From: Pandoraea capi
Lineage (GTDB): Bacteria > Pseudomonadota > Gammaproteobacteria > Burkholderiales > Burkholderiaceae
Length of the DNA: 64,000 nucleotides
Reading direction: 5' to 3'
Assembly (NCBI RefSeq): GCF_902459735.1
Contig: NZ_CABPRV010000003.1
Location: 682,001 to 746,000 of the forward strand
Part shown: piece after piece, positions 1-9,798 of the stretch
Layout of the letters: the number at the start of each line of letters is the position of its first letter
Position numbering within the stretch: the stretch's first letter is position 1
Translations under genes and position numbers: made by a program
The notes under the pieces: generated by a model
Told to the model about the DNA's origin: nothing
What the model saw: the letters and a program-made list of their open reading frames with translations, nothing else
The model's database searches: none

Positions 1-593
1 GGCTTCGGCCAGATGACCGGTGCCGACTTCGAGGCTCGCAAGCAGTTGCGACGCCGGACGCCACGTCGGATCGAGCTGATGCCACAGCTTCGCGGCGACG
101 AGCGCATCGCCGAGCTGGCGCGCACCGAGCGCGATCTCGACGGAACGGCGCGCCATGCGCGGATCCTTCGTCCGGTTGGCCAGTGCGATATAGGTATTGA
201 AGGCGGGCGCGAGATTGCCTTGTTGCAGGCTCAGTTCGGCGGCCAGCACTTCGAAGACGATCTCGCTGGTGAGCGCGACGTTCGGCAGCTTCTCACGGGG
301 GACGTTTGCGTTCGGGGCGACGTCTTCGCTATCGACGTCGGCACTCGCACCGCTCGCAGCCTTCGGTGCGCTTGCCTTGGCCGGGGCCGCAGGCGCAGCA
401 GCCGGCGCCGGCTGTGCGGTCTGGGCCAAGGCGTTCGAAGATGGCAGAAATGCCATGATGGCGCTGGCGCAGGTCACGCTGAGCGCCGTGGCTCCGGCCC
501 ACGCCCCGCGAGCCAGGGCGCCGCGCAGGCGCAAAACCACGGGTGCCGCAGTCTGGGCAGCGGCAGGAATGGACTGGAATCGGGTGTTCGGCA
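1..593 (-). CDS. Tetratricopeptide-repeat protein with N-terminal signal (3' end outside window)
   Basis: The reading frame starts with ATG at 593 (MPNTRFQSIP) and stays open to the window edge, giving 197 residues of an incomplete protein. Residues about 20-58 form a basic then hydrophobic stretch ending in SNALAQ, which looks like a signal peptide or membrane anchor. An Ala/Pro-rich linker follows (about 60-85), and then helical text (EIVFEVLAAELSLQQGNLAPA, AFNTYIALANRTKDPRMARR) typical of TPR pairs. A TPR protein upstream of and divergent from mutM is the usual Burkholderiaceae arrangement. Its precise function is unknown; family members are envelope-associated scaffold proteins. The frame is real although the opposite strand also carries open frames, because the signal and TPR texture is only in this one. 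Confidence 0.8.
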
Positions 594-619
594 TAGGGAT
601 CCACGGCAGGTTTCGAGCG

Positions 620-641
620 ATTGTAGCGCGCCCGATACAAT
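620..641. promoter_or_regulatory. Mirrored -10 boxes of the divergent TPR gene and mutM
   Basis: TACAAT at 636-641 suits a plus-strand promoter for mutM (ATG at 674). Its mirror ATTGTA at 620-625 reads TACAAT on the minus strand, for the TPR gene (ATG at 593). The two hexamers form a dyad with a 10-bp GC-rich centre. The -35 boxes are weak (TTCGAG at 612-617 for plus). Inferred by eye. Confidence 0.4.
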
Positions 642-673
642 AGAGTCTAAATCCTCAGCAAACGTTCGCAGGC

Positions 674-1504
674 ATGCCTGAACTCCCAGAAGTCGAAGTC
701 ACCCGCCGCGGTATCGCGCCGCACGTGGCGGGCACTCGTATTGCGCGTATCGACGTTCGCAACGGCGCGTTGCGCTGGCCGGTACCCGACGGGCTCGATA
801 CCCTTTTGCGTGGCGAAACACTCGTCGGCGTGACCCGTCGCGGCAAGTACCTGCTGCTCGAATACGCGCCCGGCTGGCTGCTCGTGCACCTGGGCATGAC
901 CGGGACGCTGCGCGTCATGCCCGAGCCGATGTCGTTGCCGGCCGCCGGTGTGCACGACCACATCGATCTCGTCTTCGAGCGATGTGCGCTTCGCTATCGC
1001 GACCCGCGTCGTTTCGGCGCGGTGCTCTTCCATCCCCGTTCGGCGGGCGACGTGCTCGCGCATCCGCTGCTCGCCGGTCTCGGCGTCGAGCCGTTGACGG
1101 ACGCCTTCGACGGCGCGCTGCTTTATGCGGGCACACGCGGGCGCACCGTTGCCATCAAGCAGGCGTTGCTCGCAGGCACGATCGTCGTGGGCGTTGGCAA
1201 CATCTACGCCTCGGAGAGCCTGTTCCGCGCGGGTATCAACCCGCGCATGGCGGCAGGCAAGCTGTCTCGCCCGCGCGCCGAGAAGCTGGCGCAGGCTGTC
1301 AAGGTCGTGCTCGCGGCGGCGATCGAGAAGGGCGGCAGCACGTTGCGCGACTTCGTCGGGAGCGACGGCCAGAGCGGCTATTTCCAGCAGGAGTATTTCG
1401 TCTACGATCGTGCCGGTCAGCCATGTCGCGTCTGTGGCACGACGATCCGTCAGATCGTGCAGGGGCAGCGATCCACGTTCTTCTGCCCGCATTGTCAGAA
1501 ATAA
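674..1504 (+). CDS. mutM: Formamidopyrimidine-DNA glycosylase (Fpg/MutM)
   Basis: This bifunctional DNA glycosylase/AP lyase removes 8-oxoguanine and ring-opened purines from oxidised DNA. The 276 residues match the family length. The N-terminus PELPEVEV carries the catalytic Pro (after Met removal) and the following Glu. RGKYLLLEY holds the conserved Lys, [10 protein letters not shown] is the helix-two-turn-helix, and the C-terminal zinc finger is CRVCGTTI...FFCPHCQK (four Cys). It lies 45 bp or more upstream of mutY in the same direction, so the two GO-system repair genes are probably cotranscribed. The ATG at 674 is fixed by the invariant MPELPE. Confidence 0.98.
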   Translation: MPELPEVEVTRRGIAPHVAGTRIARIDVRNGALRWPVPDGLDTLLRGETLVGVTRRGKYLLLEYAPGWLLVHLGMTGTLRVMPEPMSLPAAGVHDHIDLVFERCALRYRDPRRFGAVLFHPRSAGDVLAHPLLAGLGVEPLTDAFDGALLYAGTRGRTVAIKQALLAGTIVVGVGNIYASESLFRAGINPRMAAGKLSRPRAEKLAQAVKVVLAAAIEKGGSTLRDFVGSDGQSGYFQQEYFVYDRAGQPCRVCGTTIRQIVQGQRSTFFCPHCQK

Positions 1505-1597
1505 TGCCAGCGTTCGCAGCGAGTTGAGTCGGCGCCATCTGCCCTCATCTTGCGCGTGACGCAACAAAATAGCGCCCCCAAAGCCCCCTATAACCCC

Positions 1598-2758
1598 ATG
1601 AAAGACGCCTCCCACGACATCAAGACCGGCACGCTCGCGGACACCTTCGCCGAGCGCCTGATCGCCTGGCAGGCCGAGCACGGCCGTCATGATCTGCCCT
1701 GGCAGAACACGCGCGACGCCTATCGCATCTGGCTGTCCGAGATCATGCTTCAGCAGACGCAGGTCGCCACGGTGATTCCGTACTACGGACGATTTCTGGA
1801 GCGCTTCCCCGACGTCGCCGCGCTGGCCGGTGCGCCGCAGGACGACGTCATGGCGCTCTGGAGCGGCCTCGGCTACTACTCTCGCGCGCGCAACCTGCAT
1901 CGTTGCGCGCAGGTCGTCGTCGCGGAGCATGGCGGACGTTTCCCGTCCGATCCGCAGACGCTCGCGACACTGCCCGGCATTGGCCGTTCGACGGCCGCCG
2001 CCATTGCCGCTTTCGCCTACGACGCGCACGCCGCGATTCTCGACGGCAACGTCAAACGAGTGCTCGCGCGGGTATTCGGCATCGAAGGATTCCCCGGCAC
2101 GCCGAAGGTCGAGCGGGAGATGTGGGCACTGGCCGAATCGCTGCTGCCAGCGAGCGGATTGCCGGCTTACACGCAGGGGATGATGGACCTCGGCGCTACG
2201 CTGTGCGGACGCGGCAAGCCGCGCTGCGGCGAATGTCCGTTCGATGGCGATTGCGTCGCACATTCGACGGGACGCGAGCGCACGCTGCCGACCGCCAAGC
2301 CGAAGAAGGCGCAGCCGGAGCGCTATGTGGACGTGCTGGTCATTCGCGCGGGCGAGCGGGTGCTGTTCGAGCGGCGTCCCGACAGCGGCATCTGGGGTGG
2401 CCTATGGAGTCTGCCGGAGCTCACACCACCGACCGACGCGCGCGACGCCGACGATGCGTTGCTGCGCCAACGTCTGACGGGCCACGCGGCGGCGCTCGGC
2501 GCGAAGCTCGGTCCGGTGCAGTCGGTCATGCCGTTGCATGGGCTCACGCATGTCTTCACGCACTTCAAGCTTCACTTGCGCCCGTGGTTGGTGACGCTGT
2601 CGGTGTCGTCAACGCCAACGCTTGCGGACGATGCCAATCGTGCATGGCTGGATGGCGCAGGGCTGGCGGCGGCCGGTCTGCCGTCGCCGATCCGGAAGAT
2701 CGCCGACGCGCTTTGCCTGCACACGTCGGACGACGGTCAGTTGTCTTTGCCGGCCTGA
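1598..2758 (+). CDS. mutY: A/G-specific adenine glycosylase MutY
   Basis: MutY removes adenine mispaired with 8-oxoguanine, completing the repair begun by MutM. The HhH-GPD fold is clear: SEIMLQQTQV holds the catalytic Glu, LPGIGRSTA is the helix-hairpin-helix, and ILDGNVKRVLAR holds the catalytic Asp. The [4Fe-4S] ligands follow as C-x6-C-x2-C-x5-C (CGRGKPRCGECPFDGDC). The C-terminal third (from VDVLVIRAGERVLFERRP) is the NUDIX-like MutT domain that reads 8-oxoG. I chose ATG 1598 (MKDASHD; 386 aa). A frame extension to a TTG at 1550 would add 16 residues that resemble spacer sequence. Confidence 0.97.
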   Translation: MKDASHDIKTGTLADTFAERLIAWQAEHGRHDLPWQNTRDAYRIWLSEIMLQQTQVATVIPYYGRFLERFPDVAALAGAPQDDVMALWSGLGYYSRARNLHRCAQVVVAEHGGRFPSDPQTLATLPGIGRSTAAAIAAFAYDAHAAILDGNVKRVLARVFGIEGFPGTPKVEREMWALAESLLPASGLPAYTQGMMDLGATLCGRGKPRCGECPFDGDCVAHSTGRERTLPTAKPKKAQPERYVDVLVIRAGERVLFERRPDSGIWGGLWSLPELTPPTDARDADDALLRQRLTGHAAALGAKLGPVQSVMPLHGLTHVFTHFKLHLRPWLVTLSVSSTPTLADDANRAWLDGAGLAAAGLPSPIRKIADALCLHTSDDGQLSLPA

Positions 2759-2821
2759 TGCGTGAGCCGTACATCGCCGGCCGCTGACAATGGGCCCGCG
2801 AATCTGGATCGGGATTGGTGA

Positions 2822-2866
2822 TCGGTCGAATCGGTCGAATCAGTCGAGTCGATTGAATCAGCGAAT
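2822..2866. repeat. 9-bp imperfect tandem repeat, about 5 copies
   Basis: TCGGTCGAA is repeated exactly twice, then drifts through TCAGTCGAG, TCGATTGAA and TCAGCGAAT. It lies between the convergent 3' ends of mutY and rapZ and belongs to a class of short spacer repeats seen several times in this window. Confidence 0.75.
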
Positions 2867-2877
2867 GCCGACGTCGC

Positions 2878-3756
2878 CTACGACTTCGCCTCGGAAGGCG
2901 GCGCGAGTTCGCGGTGACGCACGAGCACACTGGCCTCGTTGCGGAAGCGCTCGCCCAGCGTCTCGGAGATGAACACCGAGCGATGCTGACCGCCGGTGCA
3001 GCCGATCGCGACCGTCAGATAGCTGCGGTTATCGCGCATGTAACTCGGCAACCACTTGTGCAAATAGGCGGCGATGTCGTTGATCATCTCGTCGACTTCG
3101 GGGATGGCCGACAGGAAGTCGATCACCGGCTGATCGCGTCCGGTCAGCGGGCGCAACTGCAAGTCGTAATACGGGTTGGGCAACGAGCGAACGTCGAACA
3201 CGAGATCGGCGTCGAGCGGCACGCCATGCTTGAACCCGAACGATTCGAACATCAGCGTGAGGCCGGTCTGATCGTGCTGAACGAATTCGCGAATCCAGCG
3301 GCGCAGCGCACTCGCGCGCAAATTGCTGGTGTCGATCTGGTGACCGAGTTCGGTCACGCTGCTCAGCATCTCGCGTTCTTTCTCGATGGCTTCGACGAGC
3401 GAGCCGGTCGCCGAGAGGGTGTCGTCTCCCGTTACCGATAGTGGATGCCGGCGACGCGTCTCCGAGAAGCGCTGCACCAGTGTCTGCGTGGTGGCATTGA
3501 GGAAAAGTACACGCACATCGTGGCCGAAGCGTCGCAGTCCGCCGATGATCGGCGGCAGTTCGGCGAGCGAACTACCGCTGCGCGCGTCGATGGCGACCGC
3601 GAGGCGTGAGTAATTCTGGGTGCCGAGGTAGATGGCAAGTTCGGGCAAGAAGCGCGACGGCAGATTGTCGACGCAGTAATAGCCTGCATCTTCAAGGACG
3701 TTGAGCGCGAGCGACTTGCCGGAACCGGAGACGCCGGTAATCAGTACGATCTTCAT
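2878..3756 (-). CDS. rapZ: RNase adapter/nucleotide-binding protein RapZ (YvcJ family)
   Basis: RapZ proteins are GTP/ATP-binding. In enterobacteria RapZ guides RNase E to the small RNA GlmZ and so tunes amino-sugar synthesis; in other lineages the role is less clear. The 292-residue protein opens [18 protein letters not shown] with the Walker A motif at about residues 8-15. The C-terminal domain has the conserved [12 protein letters not shown] motif and the final HREL. ATG 3756 is preferred over a GTG six codons upstream because the family begins MKIVLITG and GGGAA lies just before it. It sits next to hprK-ptsN-hpf-rpoN, the usual PTS-Ntr neighbourhood. Confidence 0.95.
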   Translation of the reverse strand: MKIVLITGVSGSGKSLALNVLEDAGYYCVDNLPSRFLPELAIYLGTQNYSRLAVAIDARSGSSLAELPPIIGGLRRFGHDVRVLFLNATTQTLVQRFSETRRRHPLSVTGDDTLSATGSLVEAIEKEREMLSSVTELGHQIDTSNLRASALRRWIREFVQHDQTGLTLMFESFGFKHGVPLDADLVFDVRSLPNPYYDLQLRPLTGRDQPVIDFLSAIPEVDEMINDIAAYLHKWLPSYMRDNRSYLTVAIGCTGGQHRSVFISETLGERFRNEASVLVRHRELAPPSEAKS

Positions 3757-3876
3757 GACATTTCCCGAATACACCCATCATGGTAAGCGATTGTGTCGTT
3801 CGGGTGTCGAACCGCCAAAAACGAGAACGTTCCATTGAATTTCCCTGCGTTCTCGAGACATCAGGGCTTTTCAACG

Positions 3877-3901
3877 AAAACGGCGCCCGTTAAGGGCGCC
3901 G
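3877..3901 (-). terminator. Intrinsic terminator of psiF
   Basis: A perfect 8-bp stem CGGCGCCC/GGGCGCCG with a 5-nt loop (3881-3901) is followed, on the minus strand, by TTTTCGTT. It lies 27 bp past the psiF stop codon. Confidence 0.8.
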
Positions 3902-3927
3902 TCGGGCAATACGGAATGCGTGAAATC

Positions 3928-4260
3928 TCAGGCAGCCGGCGCATTCGACAGGCATTGCTTCATGAATGCCTTGCGATCGTCGCCCTTCTTGCCGGACGCT
4001 TGCGTGTTGCAGGTCTTCATCTTTTCCTGCTGGGTCTGCTTGGCTGCCGGGGCGGCACCGCCTGCCGACAGACACTGCTTCATGAACGCCTTGCGGTCGT
4101 CACCCTTCTTGCCGGTGGCTTGCGAGTTGCAAGCCTTCATCTTGTCCTGCTGCGAATTCGTTGCCTTGGGGGCGGTTGCCGGAGCGGCGGCCGTCTGGGC
4201 GAACACGGGTGATGCGAGCAGCGGGGATGCCAGGAGCAATGCAGCGAGTGCTTTCTTCAT
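3928..4260 (-). CDS. psiF: PsiF-family periplasmic protein with two PsiF repeats
   Basis: The 110-residue protein has a clear signal peptide (MKKALAALLLASPLLASPVFA, cut before Q) followed by two near-identical PsiF repeats with the core CN-QA-GKKGDDRKAFMKQCLS. Each repeat has two Cys that could pair in the periplasm. At DNA level the duplicated unit is about 117 bp apart. PsiF of E. coli is a phosphate-starvation-inducible protein of unknown biochemistry, which fits a genome rich in phosphonate genes, though I see no clear Pho box in front of it. The start is set by the signal peptide and GGAGAG a few bases upstream. It ends at a strong terminator. Confidence 0.9.
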   Translation of the reverse strand: MKKALAALLLASPLLASPVFAQTAAAPATAPKATNSQQDKMKACNSQATGKKGDDRKAFMKQCLSAGGAAPAAKQTQQEKMKTCNTQASGKKGDDRKAFMKQCLSNAPAA

Positions 4261-4416
4261 GATCGTCTCTCCATAAGGTCGTGACGCACGGGCACAGGGA
4301 TGGACCGCGTAGCGATTACAACATGATAGAAAACGCGCCGCAATCACGCGGCGTTGACAGACAAACGCAAAAGTTGCGGTATACCCGGAGGGTTTGGGGC
4401 ACTTCGACGGGAAACC

Positions 4417-4426
4417 GGGGGGGGGG
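4417..4426. repeat. G10 homopolymer tract
   Basis: Ten consecutive G bases lie in the spacer between hprK and psiF, about 157 bp upstream of the psiF start codon. Such tracts are prone to slippage, so the length may vary between isolates or be a sequencing artefact. Confidence 0.8.
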
Positions 4427-4466
4427 CTCGACACCGGACTGCCGACGCACGCCACCCCGCGAGGAA

Positions 4467-5432
4467 TCAGAGCAGCTTGCCCTGCATGCCGTCCGGGTCC
4501 TGCATGGCCTGGCGTTGGCGCTCCATGAAGTCCTTGAGCGTATCGATGCCGCGCAACTGCAAGATCGTGTTGCGCACGGCGGCCTCGACCAGCACGGCGA
4601 GGTTTCGCCCGGCCGCCACTTGCAGGATCACCTTGTTGATCGGCAGGCCCAGCACGTCGACCGTCTGCGCTTCGAGCGGCAGGCGCTGGAACTCGCCATC
4701 GGGGCGGCGCACCAGTTGCACGATCAGTTTGAGCTTCATTTTGCGGCGCACGGCCGTTTCACCGAAGATCGTCTTGATGTCGAGCAATCCCAGGCCGCGG
4801 ACTTCCAGCAGGTTTTGCAGCAGCGGCGGGCAGCGACCTTCCACGAAATCGGGGCCAAGTCGCACGAAATCTACGGCATCGTCGGCCACCAGGCCGTGTC
4901 CACGGCTGATCAGCTCAAGGCCGAGTTCGCTCTTGCCCAGACCCGAATCGCCGGTGAGCAGCACGCCCATCCCGAGAATATCGATGAAAACGCCGTGCAT
5001 CGTGCATCGCGGGGCAAACACGCGGGAGATATACAGGCGCAGGCTGTCGATGACCGACGCCGTGGACAGCGGCGTGGTGAACAGCGGCGTCGATGAGCGG
5101 GTACAGCGCAGGACCAGATCGGGCGGCGCTTCGAGACCGTCTGCCACCACGAGGAACGGCGGTTCCAGTGCGATGACTTCCCCCATATGACGCTTGCGGT
5201 TCTCGTCCGTGAGGCGCTGGTAATAGCGCAGCTCGGCCTCGCCGAGCACCTGAATCCGGTTCGGGTGGATGAGGTTCAGGTGACCCACGAGGTCGGCGCT
5301 GGAGGTGGCCGTAGCCACGCTCTCGGGCGTGAAACCGCGCTCCCACCCCTCATGGCCCGTGAGCCACGACAGACGCAGCGTCGCCGCGTTGTCGTCGAAA
5401 ATGCTTTGCGCGTTGATGCCGGTCAGTTCCAC
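4467..5432 (-). CDS. hprK: HPr kinase/phosphorylase
   Basis: HprK phosphorylates and dephosphorylates HPr on serine and links the PTS to metabolite status. The 321-residue protein has the N-terminal DRTGG-like half, then H145, Walker A GDSGLGKS (161-168) and the HprK signature [16 protein letters not shown] (209-224). In betaproteobacteria it accompanies ptsN and acts with the nitrogen-related PTS rather than sugar uptake. The start is GTG at 5432, with GAGG upstream. It follows ptsN by 80 bp on the same strand. Confidence 0.96.
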   Translation of the reverse strand: MELTGINAQSIFDDNAATLRLSWLTGHEGWERGFTPESVATATSSADLVGHLNLIHPNRIQVLGEAELRYYQRLTDENRKRHMGEVIALEPPFLVVADGLEAPPDLVLRCTRSSTPLFTTPLSTASVIDSLRLYISRVFAPRCTMHGVFIDILGMGVLLTGDSGLGKSELGLELISRGHGLVADDAVDFVRLGPDFVEGRCPPLLQNLLEVRGLGLLDIKTIFGETAVRRKMKLKLIVQLVRRPDGEFQRLPLEAQTVDVLGLPINKVILQVAAGRNLAVLVEAAVRNTILQLRGIDTLKDFMERQRQAMQDPDGMQGKLL

Positions 5433-5512
5433 CGCGTCGCCTCGTTCGGTTGGATGTGAGAGCTATTGAAGTCGTCTGTGTTCGCGGCGGTTCGTACCGG
5501 ATGGCGCCTGGA

Positions 5513-5968
5513 TCAGGGCTGCCAGTTCGCGAGTGCGGTATGGATCTCGTTCGCGCTTGGGGCGTTGATCAGTGTCTCGCGCATCGTGCGGTCGGAAAGC
5601 AACTGCGCAATTTCGGACAAGATCTCGAGATGCTGCTGCGTGGCCTGTTCGGGCACCAGCAGGAAAAACAGCAGGGACACCGGCTGGCCGTCAGGCGCTT
5701 CGAAAGGAATGGCTTCTTCGAGGCGGATGAATGCCGCCATCGGATGCTTCAGCCCTTTGATGCGGCCGTGCGGGATCGCGACCCCTTCGCCGAGTCCGGT
5801 GGAACCCAGACGTTCGCGGGCGAACAGGTTGTCAGTGACCGTAGCGCGCAAGAGCTGGGCATTCTTCTCGAAGAGAAGGCCGACTTGCTCGAAGACGCGC
5901 TTCTTGCTGGTGACGGACAGTCCAAGCAGGATGTTGGACTCAGGTAAGAGTTTGAATAAACGGTTCAT
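5513..5968 (-). CDS. ptsN: PTS IIA-like nitrogen-regulatory protein (EIIA-Ntr)
   Basis: EIIA-Ntr is the last phosphoacceptor of the PTS-Ntr relay. Its phosphorylation state controls potassium transport, nitrogen and carbon balance, and other targets by protein contact. The 151-residue protein fits the family, with the phosphorylated His67 in GEGVAIPHGRI. ATG 5968 (MNRLFKLLP) is the natural start; the upstream extension of the frame runs through the spacer. It sits between hpf and hprK, as in other Burkholderiaceae. Confidence 0.95.
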   Translation of the reverse strand: MNRLFKLLPESNILLGLSVTSKKRVFEQVGLLFEKNAQLLRATVTDNLFARERLGSTGLGEGVAIPHGRIKGLKHPMAAFIRLEEAIPFEAPDGQPVSLLFFLLVPEQATQQHLEILSEIAQLLSDRTMRETLINAPSANEIHTALANWQP

Positions 5969-6078
5969 CTTGTAATGCGGGCGAACGCTTAGTCGCCCTC
6001 CAACCCCCGATTGACCTCGCATTATAGACCACCCGCCGCCGTGCTCGCGGAGTGACACGGAACTGGGCCGAACCATAC

Positions 6079-6101
6079 AAAAGGGGCCGTACTACGGCCC
6101 C
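6079..6101 (-). terminator. Intrinsic terminator after hpf
   Basis: An 8-bp perfect stem GGGGCCGT/ACGGCCCC with a 3-nt loop (6083-6101) is followed on the minus strand by TTTTGT. It lies between hpf and ptsN, so ptsN-hprK probably have their own promoter or depend on readthrough. Confidence 0.7.
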
Positions 6102-6205
6102 GCGGTGGGTGATGCCAGACTTACGAGAGACGGATATTCGCTCGGGGGGTTCCTTGCGGGTTTTCGTCAGTGTCAGTCAATGCGACGACCACGCCTGAAC
6201 CTGCT

Positions 6206-6562
6206 TTATTGCAGCGGCTCCGCTTCAGGAGGGAGTTGATGGTGCTTGATCGCCTCGCGACCGTGATCCTGAACCTTATCCTTGTACTGCACTACCTTGC
6301 GGTCGAGCATATCGATCAGCTTGTCGATGGCGGCATACATATTCTCGTCACAGTTCTCGACGAAAATTTCCTTGCCCTTGAGATTCACCGTGACGCTCGC
6401 GTTCTGGCGTCCCGCCTTCTCCTTGGACTTGTCGACAGAAAGGATCACCTCGACACTAATGACCTGATCGAAATGCCGCAACACGCGTTCAAGCTTGTTG
6501 ACGACATATTCTTTCAGTGATGGCGTGACTTCGAGATGATGTCCACTGATCTGAAGATTCAT
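6206..6562 (-). CDS. hpf: Ribosome hibernation-promoting factor (short HPF)
   Basis: HPF binds the 30S decoding centre in stationary phase and promotes inactive 100S ribosomes. The 118 residues fit the short form ([20 protein letters not shown], then [20 protein letters not shown]). A Lys/Arg-rich surface and the NLKG strand are recognisable. AAGGAGAGC before ATG 6562 is a strong ribosome-binding site. Its place directly after rpoN is conserved across proteobacteria. Confidence 0.95.
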   Translation of the reverse strand: MNLQISGHHLEVTPSLKEYVVNKLERVLRHFDQVISVEVILSVDKSKEKAGRQNASVTVNLKGKEIFVENCDENMYAAIDKLIDMLDRKVVQYKDKVQDHGREAIKHHQLPPEAEPLQ

Positions 6563-6703
6563 AGCTGCTCTCCTTGCTGAAATGCCGAAGTGCACGCCGC
6601 GTCCTCGTTGACGCTGGCTGGCATGAGCGCGAGCCATTGACGTGACGCAATGTCGCACTGCGGCGTTATGCCCCAGCCGCCAACATGGCGCACCAGGACT
6701 GTC

Positions 6704-8191
6704 CTACAAAGATTTGCGCAAGTTCACTGCGGGGATTCGCATGGCCTCGCGGTATTTCGCGACGGTGCGCCGCGCCACCACAAAACCTTGCTCTGCCAGC
6801 AGTTCCGCGATTCGGCTGTCGGAAAGGGGGCTCTGCGGGTCTTCTGCTCCTATGAGTTGCTTGATGAGTGCGCGGATGGCGGTCGATGACGCAGCGCCTC
6901 CGGCTTCCGTTGCCACGTGTGAACCGAAGAAGTACTTGAGCTCGAAGGTTCCAAATGGAGTGAGCATGTACTTACTCGTTGTTACCCGTGAAATCGTGGA
7001 TTCATGTAAACCCAGCGTATCAGCAATCTCGCGTAAAACCAAGGGCCGCATGCCGATTTCGCCATGCGTGAAGAAGTTCTTTTGACGCTCGACAATGGCC
7101 TGCGCGACCCGCAGGATCGTGTCGAAGCGTTGCTGGATGTTCTTGATCAGCCAGCGCGCTTCCTGCAACTGCTGTTGGAGGTTGCCGGTGCCCGGATCGT
7201 TCCGGTTGTTTCGCAGAATCCGCGCGTACATTTCGTTGATACGCAGACGCGGCATGACTTCCGGGTTGAGTTCGGCGGTCCAGCCGCTTCCCTGCTTGCG
7301 TACCAGCACGTCCGGCACGACGTAGTCGGCCTGCGGCGAGCCATACGCCGCGCCCGGGAACGGGTCCAGCGAGCGGATCAGTTGATGGGCGGCGCGCAGG
7401 CCATCCTCGGTCACGCCGAGCAGGCGGCGCAGGCGGGTGTAATCGCGCGCGGCTAGTAATTCCAGGTGATCGGTGACGATGCGAAGCGAGAGCGTACGCA
7501 CGCTGCTGGCGGGCAGACGCTGAAGCTGCAACCGCAGGCATTCCGCCGGGCTGCGGGCACCCACGCCCGCCGGATCGAAGCTTTGCAGGAGGGCGAGCGC
7601 TGCGTTGATCTCTTCGGTCTCGAGCGCCAGTTCTTCGGGCATTTCCGCCTGAATTTCGTCGAGCAGGGAGCCGAGATAGCCGTCTTCGTCGAGCGACTCG
7701 ATCAGAAACTCCACCAGCGCGCGGTCGCGCGGACTGGCCTTGGTCAGGCGCAACTGGGCCAGCAGATGTTCGCGGAGGTTGGGATGGTCGACGTGCAGTT
7801 GCGGGCGCGCGTTGTCGTCGTCGTCCGATGCGCTGCCCGAGCGGGCAAAGTCGTTCAGGCTCCAGTCGCTGCCGTTGTCCTGGGCGTTGTCGTCGAAGCG
7901 GGCCTCGCCGTCCAGCTCACGGGCTTCGTCGTGACCATTGGCGGGTTCCGCGCTGTCGTTCGAACTACTGGACGACGAACTCCGCTCGTTGCGCAGCGAC
8001 CCGTCGGTGCCCACACGCACCGAGCCGGCGAGCCAATCGTCCTCGCGTTCGAGCATCGGGTTCTGGGTGAGGGCGTGCTCGACTTCCTGCTGAAGTTCGA
8101 GCGTCGACAGTTGCAACAACCGGATCGATTGCTGCAACTGGGGCGTGAGGGTCAGGTGCTGCGAGGTGCGGAGTTGAAGAGTCGGTTTCAT
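6704..8191 (-). CDS. rpoN: RNA polymerase sigma-54 factor
   Basis: RpoN directs transcription of nitrogen, motility and other genes from -24/-12 promoters with activator ATPases. The protein has the Gln/Leu-rich region I ([38 protein letters not shown]), an acidic low-complexity region II, a core-binding region III, the HTH ([17 protein letters not shown]) and a C-terminal RpoN box ([10 protein letters not shown]). ATG 8191 gives 495 residues; an ATG six codons upstream (8209) is also possible. It is the first gene of rpoN-hpf and follows lptB. Confidence 0.97.
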   Translation of the reverse strand: MKPTLQLRTSQHLTLTPQLQQSIRLLQLSTLELQQEVEHALTQNPMLEREDDWLAGSVRVGTDGSLRNERSSSSSSSNDSAEPANGHDEARELDGEARFDDNAQDNGSDWSLNDFARSGSASDDDDNARPQLHVDHPNLREHLLAQLRLTKASPRDRALVEFLIESLDEDGYLGSLLDEIQAEMPEELALETEEINAALALLQSFDPAGVGARSPAECLRLQLQRLPASSVRTLSLRIVTDHLELLAARDYTRLRRLLGVTEDGLRAAHQLIRSLDPFPGAAYGSPQADYVVPDVLVRKQGSGWTAELNPEVMPRLRINEMYARILRNNRNDPGTGNLQQQLQEARWLIKNIQQRFDTILRVAQAIVERQKNFFTHGEIGMRPLVLREIADTLGLHESTISRVTTSKYMLTPFGTFELKYFFGSHVATEAGGAASSTAIRALIKQLIGAEDPQSPLSDSRIAELLAEQGFVVARRTVAKYREAMRIPAVNLRKSL

Positions 8192-8285
8192 AGCGTGTCT
8201 CGCCTTCATTGTAGAGGCTTTGTCACGCCAACGGAACCGGCCTGACCTCCTATCGGAGGCAGGGTTTACATGCGAAAAATTTGCT

Positions 8286-9101
8286 TTACATCCGGAAATT
8301 TTCGCCCAGATACACGCGACGGACGCTTTCGTCCGCGACGATCTGGTCAGGCGTGCCGGCGGCGAGCACCGAGCCTTCGCTGATGATGTAGGCGTGATCG
8401 CAGATGCCGAGCGTCTCGCGCACGTTGTGGTCGGTAATCAGGACACCGATGCCACGGTCCTTCAGGAAGCGCACGATGCGCTGAATTTCCAGCACCGCAA
8501 TCGGATCGACGCCCGCGAACGGTTCGTCGAGCAAAATAAAACGCGGTTGCGTGGCCAGCGCACGGGCGATTTCCACGCGACGACGCTCTCCGCCCGAGAG
8601 CGACATGGCCGGATTCTCGCGCAGATGGCTCACCTGAAGCTCGTCGAGCAGCGATTCGATGCGGCGCTCGATCTCGTCGCGCTTGAGCGGCTTGCCGTTC
8701 GCATCGACCTGCAATTCGAGCACGGCGCGAATGTTGTCTTCGACCGTGAGCTTGCGGAATACCGATGCTTCCTGCGGCAGATACGACACGCCCATGCGGG
8801 CGCGCTCGTGAATCGGCAGTTCGCTGATGAGGTTGCCGTCGAGCTGAATTTCGCCGTCGTCGGCGGGCACCAGACCCACAATCATGTAAAACGACGTGGT
8901 CTTGCCGGCGCCGTTCGGTCCGAGGAGCCCGACGACCTCGCCGCTCTTCACGTCGAGCGACACGTCCTTCACGACGGTACGCGCGCCGTACTGCTTCTTG
9001 AGCGAGCGTACGACGAGTGCGCTCGGCTTGCCGGCGAGGCCCGCGCCCTGATTGATGGTCGAGGCGTTGCTGCTGGCGGTGCTGTTGGCAGAATTACTCA
9101 C
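8286..9101 (-). CDS. lptB: LPS export ABC transporter ATPase LptB
   Basis: LptB is the cytoplasmic ATPase that, with LptFG, powers LPS extraction from the inner membrane. It shows Walker [10 protein letters not shown], signature [15 protein letters not shown], Walker [14 protein letters not shown] and the switch His in ITDHNVRE. The GTG start at 9101 overlaps the lptA stop by 8 bp and gives 271 residues with a 25-30-residue Ser/Asn-rich N-terminal extension ([14 protein letters not shown]) before the ABC fold. The larger frame upstream is lptA read out of frame. Confidence 0.96.
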   Translation of the reverse strand: MSNSANSTASSNASTINQGAGLAGKPSALVVRSLKKQYGARTVVKDVSLDVKSGEVVGLLGPNGAGKTTSFYMIVGLVPADDGEIQLDGNLISELPIHERARMGVSYLPQEASVFRKLTVEDNIRAVLELQVDANGKPLKRDEIERRIESLLDELQVSHLRENPAMSLSGGERRRVEIARALATQPRFILLDEPFAGVDPIAVLEIQRIVRFLKDRGIGVLITDHNVRETLGICDHAYIISEGSVLAAGTPDQIVADESVRRVYLGENFRM

Positions 9102-9798
9102 GCGGATTCCCGATGGACTTGGAGGGCGATAGCGGCGACATATCGCCCTTGGGGGCTGCGGCCGGCTTGCTCGCGCCAGGCGGCGTTGCCTGCGCACCCG
9201 TGGCATTGCGCGGGGCGAGGGTGGCGCGCACACGGCCGTTCGGATTGTTGGCGTTGACCTGATCCGAGCCGCTGTTGGCGGTGTAGACCTCATTGTAGGT
9301 GTCGTACGTAATCATGCTGCCGTGAATCTCGTCGAGCACTTTGGTACCGCCGGCCAGACGCTTGAGCGTGGCTTGCGTGGTGAGCGTGGCGACTTCGGTC
9401 TTGCCGTTGTAATAGATCGTCTGGCCCCACCCGTCGATGTATTCGTCCGTGCCGTCGCGCTTCTGACGCATGTAGGCGAGCGGGCCGCCCGGCTTGTAGT
9501 AAGCCGTGGCGTACTGATAGCCCTCCGGATCCTGAGTCACTTCGACGCGATCGGCCTTGAGGAGAATCGTCCCCTTGGTCATCGTCACGTTGCCCGTGAA
9601 GATGTTGACCTGCTTGAGGTCGTCATAGCTCATGTGATCCGACTCGATGTTGAGCGGCTTGTCGCGGTCGGCGCGTTCGGCGTGGGCGAGCGGCGAGGCC
9701 AGCGCGCCGAGAACGGCGAAGGCGGCGGCCAGCGCGCGCAGGGCACGAAGCGTACGCAGGGACGAGAAGGCGGGTCGCAGGTGAAGGCGATCGGTCAT
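9094..9798 (-). CDS. lptA: Periplasmic LPS transport protein LptA
   Basis: LptA forms the OstA-fold bridge that carries LPS across the periplasm from LptC to LptD. The 234-residue protein has a long N-terminal signal peptide ending PLAHA, then [39 protein letters not shown], the signature of the family. A Pro/Ala-rich tail follows the fold. The start overlaps the lptC stop (ATGA) and the end overlaps lptB, so translation is coupled. Confidence 0.95.
   Translation of the reverse strand: MTDRLHLRPAFSSLRTLRALRALAAAFAVLGALASPLAHAERADRDKPLNIESDHMSYDDLKQVNIFTGNVTMTKGTILLKADRVEVTQDPEGYQYATAYYKPGGPLAYMRQKRDGTDEYIDGWGQTIYYNGKTEVATLTTQATLKRLAGGTKVLDEIHGSMITYDTYNEVYTANSGSDQVNANNPNGRVRATLAPRNATGAQATPPGASKPAAAPKGDMSPLSPSKSIGNPRE

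Noticed and set aside
647-2263. Long minus-strand open frame (538 codons) opposite mutM and mutY
   Set aside because: It is the complement of two certain genes; the length comes from high GC3, and the protein shows no family text.
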